Origin: Bacteroidota bacterium
GTDB lineage: Bacteria; Bacteroidota; Bacteroidia; Cytophagales; UBA9547
Direction: 5' to 3'
Length of the DNA: 43,827 nucleotides
Assembly (NCBI GenBank): GCA_004293915.1
Contig: RDZG01000094.1
Location: 1-43,827, forward strand
Positions 8,725 through 16,932 of this stretch are shown here, one piece after another; position 1 is the first letter of the stretch; the number at the start of each line of letters is the position of its first letter. The notes below the pieces were generated by a model. The model ran no database searches. It was given only the letters and a program-made list of their open reading frames with translations, and was not told where the DNA came from. The translations under genes were made by a program, and so were the position numbers.

Positions 8725-9024
8725 ATGCTAAAAGCTACCGATTATAAAATTATTCGAAATTATTTTAAAACTCAGCCAGTATTAAAAGCATATCTTTTTG
8801 GGTCTTACGTACGCAATCAAGCTCAGTCAGAAAGTGATATTGATTTGTTGGTTGATTTAGATTATTCTCAAATAATTGGTTTGCATTTTATTCAAATGAA
8901 ATTTGATTTGGAAAAACTTTTAAATAAGCATGTTGATTTGGTATCGAGCAATGGAATGTCAAAATATATTCAACCAATTATAGATAAAGAAAAAATTGAA
9001 ATTTATGCAAAGCAAGTTAGGTGA
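8725..9024 (+). CDS. MNT-type nucleotidyltransferase (antitoxin of HepT/MNT pair)
   Basis: 99 residues with the minimal nucleotidyltransferase signature: LFGSYVRNQAQSESDIDLLV (G-S-x-x-R then D-x-D), plus a third acidic residue later in HVDLV. MNT antitoxins of this kind AMPylate the HepT RNase to inactivate it. It overlaps the hepT reading frame by 20 bases, the typical arrangement. It looks intact. Confidence 0.88.
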   Translation: MLKATDYKIIRNYFKTQPVLKAYLFGSYVRNQAQSESDIDLLVDLDYSQIIGLHFIQMKFDLEKLLNKHVDLVSSNGMSKYIQPIIDKEKIEIYAKQVR

Positions 9025-9351
9025 CAAAGCTAGATTGCTACATATTTTAGATGCTATATCCGAAATTGAACAATATTTGATTAATACGAATTTTGAAATC
9101 TTTATACAAAATTCTATGATGCGTTTTGCTTGCATTAAGCAAATGGAAATTATTGGAGAAGCATGTAATCATTTATCCGAAAATATAACTTCAAAATTTG
9201 CAAAATAGAATGGGCACAAATAGTTGGAATGCGAAATGTTTTTGTTCACGAATATTTTGGAATTGATGCTAGATTAGTTTGGCAAATCATAATAAACGAT
9301 ATACCTAACTTAAAAATCAAGATTAAGGAAATTATTAAAATCATTAATTGA
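9005..9351 (+). pseudogene. HepT-like (DUF86) toxin, frameshifted before its RX4-6H motif
   Basis: The chosen start is the ATG at 9005 (MQSKLGDKARLLHIL); a TTG at 8996 is also in frame. The first part runs to a stop at 9206-9208 just after SENITSKFAK. Adding one A to the A-run before that stop (near 9199-9204) restores the frame, which reads IEWAQIVGMRNVFVHEYFGI and ends at 9349-9351. The restored part contains RNVFVH, the RX4H catalytic motif of HepT RNases. As written, the toxin lacks its active site. A single-base deletion in a homopolymer, real or from sequencing, is the simplest explanation. Confidence 0.8.
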
Positions 9352-9369
9352 TAATTATAAAAAAATACC

Positions 9370-9888
9370 ATGAAAAAATCATTTATCATAGTTTTTGCTT
9401 CGGTTTCTAGTTTGTTTGCTCAAACCACATTTACGTTAAAAAGTAAAGATTTAGAAGGGCAATTTACAAATACTGGCGTTTTTAATGGTTTTGGCTGTAC
9501 TGGCGAAAATAAATCACCTAGTTTGAATTGGGTGAATGCCCCAGCTGGAACAAAAAGTTTTGCCGTTACCATGTTTGACCCCGATGCTCCGACAGGTAGC
9601 GGATGGTGGCATTGGTTGGTTTTTGATATACCTTCAACCATTTCTGGATTTAATGCTGCACTTTCTGCCGATATGTTTGTGCAAAGCAAAACTGATTTTG
9701 GAGGAAACGGTTATGGCGGACCATGCCCACCACAAGGCGACAAACCACACACTTATATTATAACTGTTTTTGCTTTAAAAACAGAAAAATTAGGACTTGA
9801 TAAAAATGCAACTCCTGCAGTTGTAGGCTATTATTTAGGACAAAATATGATAGCAAAAGCCTCTATAGTAGCTTATCATAAAAGATAA
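9370..9888 (+). CDS. YbhB/YbcL-family PEBP (Raf-kinase-inhibitor-like) protein, exported
   Basis: 172 residues with an N-terminal signal peptide (MKKSFIIVFASVSSLFAQ). PEBP signatures are present: SPSLNWVNAPAGTKSFAV, FDPDAP followed by WWHWLVFDIP, and a GYGGPCPP / HTYIITVFAL block. These form the anion-binding pocket of the fold. The bacterial role is poorly defined. The length matches secreted members. The gene sits 18 bp after the broken hepT and tail-to-tail with the lipoprotein gene at 9939. Confidence 0.88.
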   Translation: MKKSFIIVFASVSSLFAQTTFTLKSKDLEGQFTNTGVFNGFGCTGENKSPSLNWVNAPAGTKSFAVTMFDPDAPTGSGWWHWLVFDIPSTISGFNAALSADMFVQSKTDFGGNGYGGPCPPQGDKPHTYIITVFALKTEKLGLDKNATPAVVGYYLGQNMIAKASIVAYHKR

Positions 9889-9938
9889 ACTTGAGTGCGA
9901 TTAATGTTATCCAAAACTAAATCATACCAATTAATTCG

Positions 9939-11177
9939 TCAATTCGTCAATTCTCCATTATCATTAACTTTTAATAAAGCAATCAAACTTGAAGTACCGC
10001 TAGAACGAGTTGATTTTATCGACATACTTGCCAAAATAACATATCCTTTATCAGAAGTTTCTTTTATACTCACAGCCTTGTCAGTATCTAATCCTCCAAA
10101 TGTTTTTTGCCAAACAACTGAACCATCTTTTTTTATTTTTACAATATAAATATCAATTCCACCACCATTACCTTTGGCATCAACAGTTGTGGCTTTTGAG
10201 CCTACCAAAACATAGCCCGAACCATCCGAAAGTTCTATCACAGAACTGCCTGTAGCATTGCTTCCATCCCCGTATTGTTTTAAAGGCAATGTAATTTGAG
10301 ATGCATTAAAAGGACTACTATATTTTATTTCCATCAAATAAGCAGCTGAGAAATTGGTTGATTCATTGATACTTGAACCAATAAAAATATAACTGTCCGA
10401 AAATTGTGATTTCACAATTTGAGTTGCATTAATAGTTGGCTTTGCATTTAACTCACTTTCGCCTTGAGCCAATCTACCTATCAGCGATAAGCTACTATCT
10501 ACCCTCACATATTGTATTCCTTGGTCGTTTCCATTTCCTGATGTGCCAACCCAAGAGAACAAGTTCTCGCTTTCATATATCACACTATTAGCCAAAGTAT
10601 TCAAATTATCGATGTTGTAAGTTGCAGGATTTGCCGAAAAACCACGTGGAATACCATCAAAATTTGTCATCAACAAAAATGCTCCTTTGGTAGTGTTTGT
10701 TACATCTATGCCACCAACAAGCAGATATTTGTTGTTTTTTGTATCTATAGCAACATCTATTCCAAAAACATTCTTAGGTCTAAAATATTTTTTAGTCCAC
10801 AAAGTATCTCCCTTGCTATCCATTTTTACTAAATACGCTCCCGTAAGAGTAGCAGAAGCATAAGTGCCTACTGCAATAAAACCACCTTCAGGTATAACTT
10901 TTATAGCTTTCCCAGAATCAATACCAATGCCACCATATCTTTTTTCCCAAATTTTATTTCCAGCAAAATCGGTTTTGGCAATATACATATCCGCATTGCT
11001 TGTTCCAATAATTACAAATCCATCAGATAAAACCTGAATTTGACTTGCAAAGCTATCTTCGTCACTTGCTCCAAAATATTTAATAAACCCTTTTTCATAA
11101 TTTGGTTTCACATTTAGCCCATTGCACGACCACAAGCCTACAATAAAAACCACGATTATGTATTTAGCAACCTTCAT
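9939..11177 (-). CDS. predicted lipoprotein with propeller-like repeats
   Basis: 412 residues. A hydrophobic N-terminus ends in a lipobox, LWSC, with C18 as the lipidation site. The body has recurring units of the form 'DGFVIIGTSN.D.YIAKTDFAGNKIW' and 'GYVLVGSKA...DIYIVKIKKDGSVVW', which alternate a glycine-rich G-(T/S) turn and a K-x-D-x-x-G-x-x-x-W turn. This pattern fits a beta-propeller of the kind seen in many secreted Bacteroidota proteins. It is the last gene of the five-gene operon, 12 bp after the barrel gene. It is likely held at the outer membrane and may bind ligand or partner. The function is not known. Confidence 0.7.
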   Translation of the reverse strand: MKVAKYIIVVFIVGLWSCNGLNVKPNYEKGFIKYFGASDEDSFASQIQVLSDGFVIIGTSNADMYIAKTDFAGNKIWEKRYGGIGIDSGKAIKVIPEGGFIAVGTYASATLTGAYLVKMDSKGDTLWTKKYFRPKNVFGIDVAIDTKNNKYLLVGGIDVTNTTKGAFLLMTNFDGIPRGFSANPATYNIDNLNTLANSVIYESENLFSWVGTSGNGNDQGIQYVRVDSSLSLIGRLAQGESELNAKPTINATQIVKSQFSDSYIFIGSSINESTNFSAAYLMEIKYSSPFNASQITLPLKQYGDGSNATGSSVIELSDGSGYVLVGSKATTVDAKGNGGGIDIYIVKIKKDGSVVWQKTFGGLDTDKAVSIKETSDKGYVILASMSIKSTRSSGTSSLIALLKVNDNGELTN

Positions 11178-11189
11178 TTTAAAAATTTA

Positions 11190-12284
11190 TTATTCTGAAA
11201 CTATTTTTTTTCTTACTTTCTTTACTTTATAAAAAGAGTAAATATATCCTGTATTTATAAATACACTGTTTATGGCAAAATCATCTTCAATATAACCATA
11301 AGATGTTAATCTAGAATTTACAGTTTCGTATCTTCCAGCCTGTTTTACCAAATTTGATAAGCCATATTGATATCTTGCATCGATAAACAAATGTCCATAT
11401 CCAATTTTAAACATTAAACCAGCACCAACTAAGGCAAAAGTATTTATAGCATTTCTACTTGATTTTACATCTACAGCAGGTCCAGAGTATTCTACTGTTG
11501 CGTTTTCATCATCTTTTATGCGATTCAGACTTTGTGAGGAAGAAAGATTTAAGTTTATACCTCCTCCAACACGAATATATGGTTTCAATTTCCCATCTCC
11601 AATAATATACTTTAAAGACAAAGGCACTTCCAACAAAGTTTGAGATTCTAGAACTGTTATTTTGCTATTAGAAAAAGCTGCTTTTTCTGCCTTTAGTGCT
11701 CTAGTAACTAATTGAACTTCAGTAGTTAAAAATAATTTCTTTTTAAGATTAAAATCAGCAACTCCACCTAAATTGATTGAAAATCCAGTCGAATTTTTTG
11801 TTGTGTTGTTACCATCGCTATTACCAACATTATAATCCCAAACATTTCGAGCTCTAGAAGCATTTACTCCAATCGAAAGCCCAGCAGAAATCCAAGGTAT
11901 TACATTAAATGATTCGTAAAGTTTGATATATTCAATTGGATCTAAAAGTTTGTTTGGTTTATAATCTGGTTCAAAAACCAATAAATCATTCATCCATTTT
12001 TCAGCATTTTTTTGATCATCTAAATACAAAAAAGACAAAATCATCAAACGATATGCTTGCATTTGTTCTATTTTTGAAAATTCTGTTGAACTTACGCAGT
12101 TTTCGATTTTAGATTTAATCAATTCAATATTGCCTTTTTCATAAGCTTTTTGGGCTTCTTTAAGCGATTGACTACACGATGATGGTGTGTTTTGAGCAAC
12201 AATTTGCCCAAAACAGACAAAACTCATAAAAACGACAATCGTATTTTTAAGACGTTTTTTTTGTAATATATTTTTTATAAACAT
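11190..12284 (-). CDS. outer-membrane beta-barrel protein with N-terminal helical domain (PorT-like)
   Basis: 364 residues. A signal peptide ending near GQIVAQ is followed by a TPR-like helical stretch (about 35-125, with AQKAYEKGNIELI and AYRLMILSFLYLDD). A beta-barrel follows, with alternating strands such as AGLSIGVNASR, LFLTTEVQLVTR, YIRVGGGINLNL and HLFIDARYQYGL. A similar helical-plus-barrel layout occurs in Bacteroidota operons coding for envelope sensors. It lies 13 bp after the STAND gene and 12 bp before the lipoprotein gene, so it is almost surely co-transcribed with both. Confidence 0.75.
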   Translation of the reverse strand: MFIKNILQKKRLKNTIVVFMSFVCFGQIVAQNTPSSCSQSLKEAQKAYEKGNIELIKSKIENCVSSTEFSKIEQMQAYRLMILSFLYLDDQKNAEKWMNDLLVFEPDYKPNKLLDPIEYIKLYESFNVIPWISAGLSIGVNASRARNVWDYNVGNSDGNNTTKNSTGFSINLGGVADFNLKKKLFLTTEVQLVTRALKAEKAAFSNSKITVLESQTLLEVPLSLKYIIGDGKLKPYIRVGGGINLNLSSSQSLNRIKDDENATVEYSGPAVDVKSSRNAINTFALVGAGLMFKIGYGHLFIDARYQYGLSNLVKQAGRYETVNSRLTSYGYIEDDFAINSVFINTGYIYSFYKVKKVRKKIVSE

Positions 12285-12297
12285 TTATAAAAATAAT

Positions 12298-15200
12298 TTA
12301 TTCGATTTGTTTATTTTTTCCTTCTGGCAAACCAACACAAGTTTGTTCATATTTTATATCTTTTGCTACAAATAATTTCCACTCATCGGTAGTCATATTT
12401 CGTTTCAAAACTGGGCAAACTTTTGAAGCCATTTCTTCCATATCTGTTGGATATCTTCGAATTAGATTATCAACTGATCCAGTAATAATTTCTTTACCAT
12501 CAGGGCTAAATGCCACAGACCACACCCACGAATTATGATCACGAAGTGTAATTGGTTGCTCATTTAAGAAATCAATATTCCAAAGTTTCACCGAACCATC
12601 AAAACTTGCCGAAGCCAACACTTTGCTTGTGGGATCAAATTTAAGGTCATTAATCCTTGCTCTATGCCCAGATGGATTAGCAAATGGTGCATTTTTATTT
12701 GTATCCCAAATTTTAATATTTCCATTTTCGTCTCCAATGGCTAAATACAAACCATCTGGACTATAAGCCAGCGAATGAATTTTTTTCATGTTTTTGATTT
12801 TTAAATCCAAAACAGCAGTGCTTCCTCCAGCGGTTGGCCACAAAAATACTTTACCAAAATCATCACCACCAGCCACAAACGAACCATCTGGACTAATTGC
12901 AATGGTACGAACCCTATTTGGTGTTTTAGCTACTAAATAATATTTATTTGTTTCTAGATTTCTCAAATAAATTGAACTATCCTCCCCTACTGTTACTAAA
13001 TTTACATTATCAGGAGTAAAATCAAACGACCATATTTTGCCTTTATGTCCAAATAATTTTACAGGTTTTGCGTTCGGATTTTTCAAATCAAATACTTGAA
13101 TAAACGACTCTTCTCCCGCTACTGCCATCCATTTATCGTTTTTACTAATTTTTAAAATTCGATTAATAAATGGATTGGTATAAAATTTAACATTAGTATA
13201 TTTTTCGCCTTGTTTAACCCATTTTAAGATTTTTCCATCGCTACCGGTTGTATACATTTCGTTTCCACTAGAAGTATAGGCAACCGAACGTACGGCATCT
13301 GTATGTCCTTTTAAACTATTATGTTCATCGTGAAACAAATGTTTATTGGCATAATATAAAGCATCATAAATATCATGATTATGCGGATTTCCACCAAAGA
13401 ATTTATTAAACTGAAAAGCTTGTTGAGCAACCAATGCACGCGTTGTTGTATCATACACTTGTAAAGATTTCACTGCCATAGCTTGTGCAATAGACAACAA
13501 ACGTTGTTTTTGAGCATCGGAAGCACTAAGTTCTGCAAGTTTTGTTTGCTCCATTGCTTTTTGCTCACTAGCTAATGCCAACAAACGTTGCTCTTGTGCA
13601 ATTTTTGATTGCTGTTTAGCTAATTGTTCGCTTCGTAAGGCTATAGCTTTTTGTTTATTTGCCTCTTCAGCAGATAAACGAGCCAATTCGGCTTGTTTAT
13701 GTGCTTCTTCAGCCGATGCAGTTGCTTCTTTTTCTTTAATCTGAGCCAATTGTTGGGCTTTTATTGCATCCTTTTCTTTTTGCAATGCAATTGTACGTTG
13801 CTTATTTGCCTCTGATTTTTGAATTTCGGCTAATTGCGTTTGTCTATCCGCTTCCAGTTTTTGGATATATGAAAACACTAATGCCACTAAAGCAAAAATA
13901 GCAATAGCAGACATAAATATAGCAATTCGTCTCGATTGACGAAGTCGCTTTTTCTGCATTTCTTCTTTTACACGCTGTTCTGTTTCAAAGGCTTTTTTGC
14001 TTGTTTCCAAAAACACCATCGTACGCTCATAAGCAGGATTATAACGCTGTCCCCAAACCAAAGTTGGGTTGTTTTTTTCTTGCCAATTCAATGCTAATTG
14101 TAAATCAGGCGGTCTCCACATCCCTGATTTTCCAGTTTGGTATTTTGCAGAAGCATCAGAAAGTCGCAAATACATTTCAACAGACTGTCCTTCTTCATCA
14201 ACCCAGTTTTTCAATCTTACCCAAATTCGCATCAAAGACTCATGAGAAATATCGATAATAGAAGCTGCATTTAATTTTGTACCAAAAGGAGGCATTAATA
14301 AAGAGCGACCTTGTTTTCGAAAAACTTCAACAATTTTTATAACCTCATCTTCAGTACAATCAGCAATTTGAGCCATTGTATTTACACGAGTTGGTCTGCG
14401 AATACCATCGTTGTCGCCAGTTTTTTCTGTCAAACATTTGAACATTGCTGCACAAATTTCTTTCTGGCGTGTATCTAATTCATCATAAGCTTCATTTGCG
14501 TGTTGTGATAATGCTCCCGACATTGTGCCAATTGCTTCATAATGTTGCAAATCATTGGGTTCGTCATCGTCATGATTTTCTACCCAATAATCAAAAGTAC
14601 GCATCAAAGAATGGGCAAGAATGGGCAATTGGTCTGGATTATCTCCTAAATCGCTCAAAACTTGTTGCAATAATCGTGATGAAATTTTAGAACCTGCAAC
14701 CGAAATTGGACCCACAATTGCCGCACGTTTTTGTTCGCGAGTCATTTGTGGAATCAAATAATTACTCTGATTGATTAATTTAGTTAATTGTGGATATTGA
14801 GCACAATCACCAATAAAATCAGAACGCATAGTTATGGCTACATAGATTGGCGTATCGATGCTTTCAATTGTTTCTACCAATAAATTTACAAACGCCAACG
14901 ATTCACTCAATCCTGAACTTTCTTCCGTTTTTTTGAAACGAAATAACTCTTCAAACTGATCTACAATCAATAATATATTTTTATTTTCTGCCTCTGTATA
15001 TCTACTTACAGCTTCTTTCAAGCCCAATGAACTGCTTCGCAAAAGCGTAGAAATCATTGTTTTTTTAATTATTTTATCATTTTGCTGATATGTGGCATAA
15101 TCTTTATCTTTTTTCAATATTGATTCAGCAAGGTTATCAATGGGTCCACCGCCAGGTCGAGTTACAATAACATCCCAATTGGTACCGATTTTTGTTAAAA

Positions 15201-15450
15201 ATCCACCATATAATATAGGTATTACACCACAATAAATAAAAGAAGATTTACCAGAACCCGAAGAACCAATAATGGCACAAAATTTATTATCGGATAGTTT
15301 TCTTAATACCTCATCGCTTTGTCCTTCTCGTCCAAAAAACAAATGACTTTCGTCCATACCAAATGGTCGAAGCCCGGGAAATGGATTTTTATATTTTTTG
15401 GTTACAACTGTTGTAGTTAAAACGGTTGCGTCATTTTTTACTTCTTCCAT
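12298..15450 (-). CDS. nSTAND1-type NTPase - TM - coiled coil - WD40 protein
   Basis: 1050 residues. N-terminal STAND NTPase: the entry motif NPFPGLRPF with FFGRE, Walker A GSSGSGKS (62-69), Walker B ILLIVDQFEELF (159-170), and downstream winged-helix and arm regions with SHESLMRIW (402-410). A single hydrophobic segment (about 509-529) follows basic residues (KKRLRQSRR). An Ala/Glu/Lys/Gln-rich coiled coil spans about 530-660. Seven WD40-like repeats occupy about 712-1010, for example GHTDAVRSVAY, GHKGKIWSFDF and DHNSWVWSVAFSPDG, enough for one complete propeller. STAND proteins are NTP-driven switches that oligomerise on signal. It follows the TIR gene by 3 bp. Positive residues before the TM segment suggest N-inside topology. 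Confidence 0.9.
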   Translation of the reverse strand: MEEVKNDATVLTTTVVTKKYKNPFPGLRPFGMDESHLFFGREGQSDEVLRKLSDNKFCAIIGSSGSGKSSFIYCGVIPILYGGFLTKIGTNWDVIVTRPGGGPIDNLAESILKKDKDYATYQQNDKIIKKTMISTLLRSSSLGLKEAVSRYTEAENKNILLIVDQFEELFRFKKTEESSGLSESLAFVNLLVETIESIDTPIYVAITMRSDFIGDCAQYPQLTKLINQSNYLIPQMTREQKRAAIVGPISVAGSKISSRLLQQVLSDLGDNPDQLPILAHSLMRTFDYWVENHDDDEPNDLQHYEAIGTMSGALSQHANEAYDELDTRQKEICAAMFKCLTEKTGDNDGIRRPTRVNTMAQIADCTEDEVIKIVEVFRKQGRSLLMPPFGTKLNAASIIDISHESLMRIWVRLKNWVDEEGQSVEMYLRLSDASAKYQTGKSGMWRPPDLQLALNWQEKNNPTLVWGQRYNPAYERTMVFLETSKKAFETEQRVKEEMQKKRLRQSRRIAIFMSAIAIFALVALVFSYIQKLEADRQTQLAEIQKSEANKQRTIALQKEKDAIKAQQLAQIKEKEATASAEEAHKQAELARLSAEEANKQKAIALRSEQLAKQQSKIAQEQRLLALASEQKAMEQTKLAELSASDAQKQRLLSIAQAMAVKSLQVYDTTTRALVAQQAFQFNKFFGGNPHNHDIYDALYYANKHLFHDEHNSLKGHTDAVRSVAYTSSGNEMYTTGSDGKILKWVKQGEKYTNVKFYTNPFINRILKISKNDKWMAVAGEESFIQVFDLKNPNAKPVKLFGHKGKIWSFDFTPDNVNLVTVGEDSSIYLRNLETNKYYLVAKTPNRVRTIAISPDGSFVAGGDDFGKVFLWPTAGGSTAVLDLKIKNMKKIHSLAYSPDGLYLAIGDENGNIKIWDTNKNAPFANPSGHRARINDLKFDPTSKVLASASFDGSVKLWNIDFLNEQPITLRDHNSWVWSVAFSPDGKEIITGSVDNLIRRYPTDMEEMASKVCPVLKRNMTTDEWKLFVAKDIKYEQTCVGLPEGKNKQIE

Positions 15451-15453
15451 AAT

Positions 15454-16914
15454 TTATTTTTTTAAGAAGTTTAATAATTCATTTTGTTCTCCTTCGTTGT
15501 GTTGAAAAACAGAAACTTCAAATTTTTGTACTGAATTTAATCTTGTTTTAGCATTTTTGCCAACTATCATTGCTTTTCCAATTTCAGCTTTTGTTCTACC
15601 TAAGCCTGGTGCCTTTAATAAATCTAAAAACTTCATTTGAACCCACAAATCATTTACCGAATTTAGATAAATAAACCCGAAATCGCAAATTTTAAGATTT
15701 TCTAGATGTGTTTCTCTCAACTCCATCAAATTTCCATCAAAACGTGGACAAATAACATCATAATTCTGATATTTTAAAAAATCAGTTATTTGTTTGGCTT
15801 CATACTCATCTATTTTGTCATAAATAAGATATACTATTTTAGATGAGTCTGTTTTTTTATTTTTTATAGATTTAATTGTTTTCTCAAATCCTAAAAGAAA
15901 CTGCAAAACCATAGTTTTAAAGCCTTCTATTGGCGATTGGATAATCTCTGAATCTTCTGTAGATTCAATATCCCTTCTGATATTATCTAAAAATATTTTC
16001 TGTTTATCGTCAGAAAATTCAGCATCAGGCGAAATCCAAATCAATCGATTAAAAAACGAATCCGAATCAGTAATCACACTTGACCAAACATTTTTATGTT
16101 CAGATGCTAATTGATTTTGGAATTCTAATACCGAAATTTCCGTTCCGGGTATTAAATCTCCGTGATAATCTCCAATTAAATGTATCGAAAGCGAACATTC
16201 TTCTAAATCTTTTTTAATGGCAACTTCCAAACCAGTTTTTGTGGCAGGCAAAACTCTATCAGGCAAAACACGAAATCCATGTCTAATTAATTCGCGTTTT
16301 ATATTATCTCTGTGCATTTGCAAATCGGATCCAACTTCTGCAAGATAAACCGTTTTTGCTTTTGTATTTTTAGAAACTGATATATCTAATTGTTTGCTAT
16401 TTTTAATTGCAGTTGCAATATCGTAAGCCAAATCTACCAATTTTAACCAGAATTTGCGTTGAGCATCTGTACTAAAAAAATCCTCAAATTCTTTTACATC
16501 ACCCGAAAAAGGATCTACATCATATAAATTATAACTAAGCAAACTCAAAATTTTATCTGGCTGCTCTGTTGGCAAAACTGGAAATTTAATTACTTTAAAA
16601 AAATGATTTGCAAATCGGCTTGGGTCGTTTGATATATAGTCTTCGATTTCTTCCAAACAAGCGGTGCTTTTTACATACTCAGGCGATAAGATAGAAACAA
16701 ATACAGCTGATTTTATCAACTCAGATTTAACAGGTTTTTCATTGTTTCCATAAGCTAAAATAATAGGTTTTTCGCCTAAAATTTGCTCAATTATAACATC
16801 TAAAAATTTTCTAAAACTATCCACCCAACCTATTTCAGAATTTGCAACAGGCGAATTATCTGCCTTAGCAAAGCTGATGTATAAATCGTAAGGGTATTTA
16901 TTTTGATTTGACAT
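15454..16914 (-). CDS. protein with three TIR-like domains
   Basis: 486 residues with no signal peptide or TM segment, so probably cytoplasmic. Domain 1 (about 7-130) is TIR-like: YDLYISFAKAD, then SAVFVSILSPEYVKSTACLEE, in which E89 sits at the usual catalytic-Glu spacing from C86. Domain 2 (about 185-290) starts KTVYLAEVGSD and has RDNIKRELIRHGFRVLPD and SLSIHLIGDYHGD, resembling TIR-like or DUF4062-like modules. Domain 3 (about 357-455) starts KIVYLIYDKID and has DFLKYQNYDVICP and ICDFGFIYLNS. TIR domains either act as NAD+ hydrolases or cyclases or serve as adaptors. It is encoded between the NTT-like transporter and the STAND NTPase, with gaps of 18 and 3 bp. Catalysis is unproven. Confidence 0.75.
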   Translation of the reverse strand: MSNQNKYPYDLYISFAKADNSPVANSEIGWVDSFRKFLDVIIEQILGEKPIILAYGNNEKPVKSELIKSAVFVSILSPEYVKSTACLEEIEDYISNDPSRFANHFFKVIKFPVLPTEQPDKILSLLSYNLYDVDPFSGDVKEFEDFFSTDAQRKFWLKLVDLAYDIATAIKNSKQLDISVSKNTKAKTVYLAEVGSDLQMHRDNIKRELIRHGFRVLPDRVLPATKTGLEVAIKKDLEECSLSIHLIGDYHGDLIPGTEISVLEFQNQLASEHKNVWSSVITDSDSFFNRLIWISPDAEFSDDKQKIFLDNIRRDIESTEDSEIIQSPIEGFKTMVLQFLLGFEKTIKSIKNKKTDSSKIVYLIYDKIDEYEAKQITDFLKYQNYDVICPRFDGNLMELRETHLENLKICDFGFIYLNSVNDLWVQMKFLDLLKAPGLGRTKAEIGKAMIVGKNAKTRLNSVQKFEVSVFQHNEGEQNELLNFLKK

Positions 16915-16932
16915 AATATGTTAAAAATACAA

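Noticed and set aside
9926-9956. Short tandem repeat AATTCGTC near the lipoprotein stop
   Set aside because: Only about two and a half copies, mostly inside the coding end; not a meaningful repeat array or CRISPR.
12298-15450. Plus-strand frames inside the STAND-WD40 gene
   Set aside because: They lie opposite a gene with intact Walker motifs and WD40 repeats and have no recognisable product.
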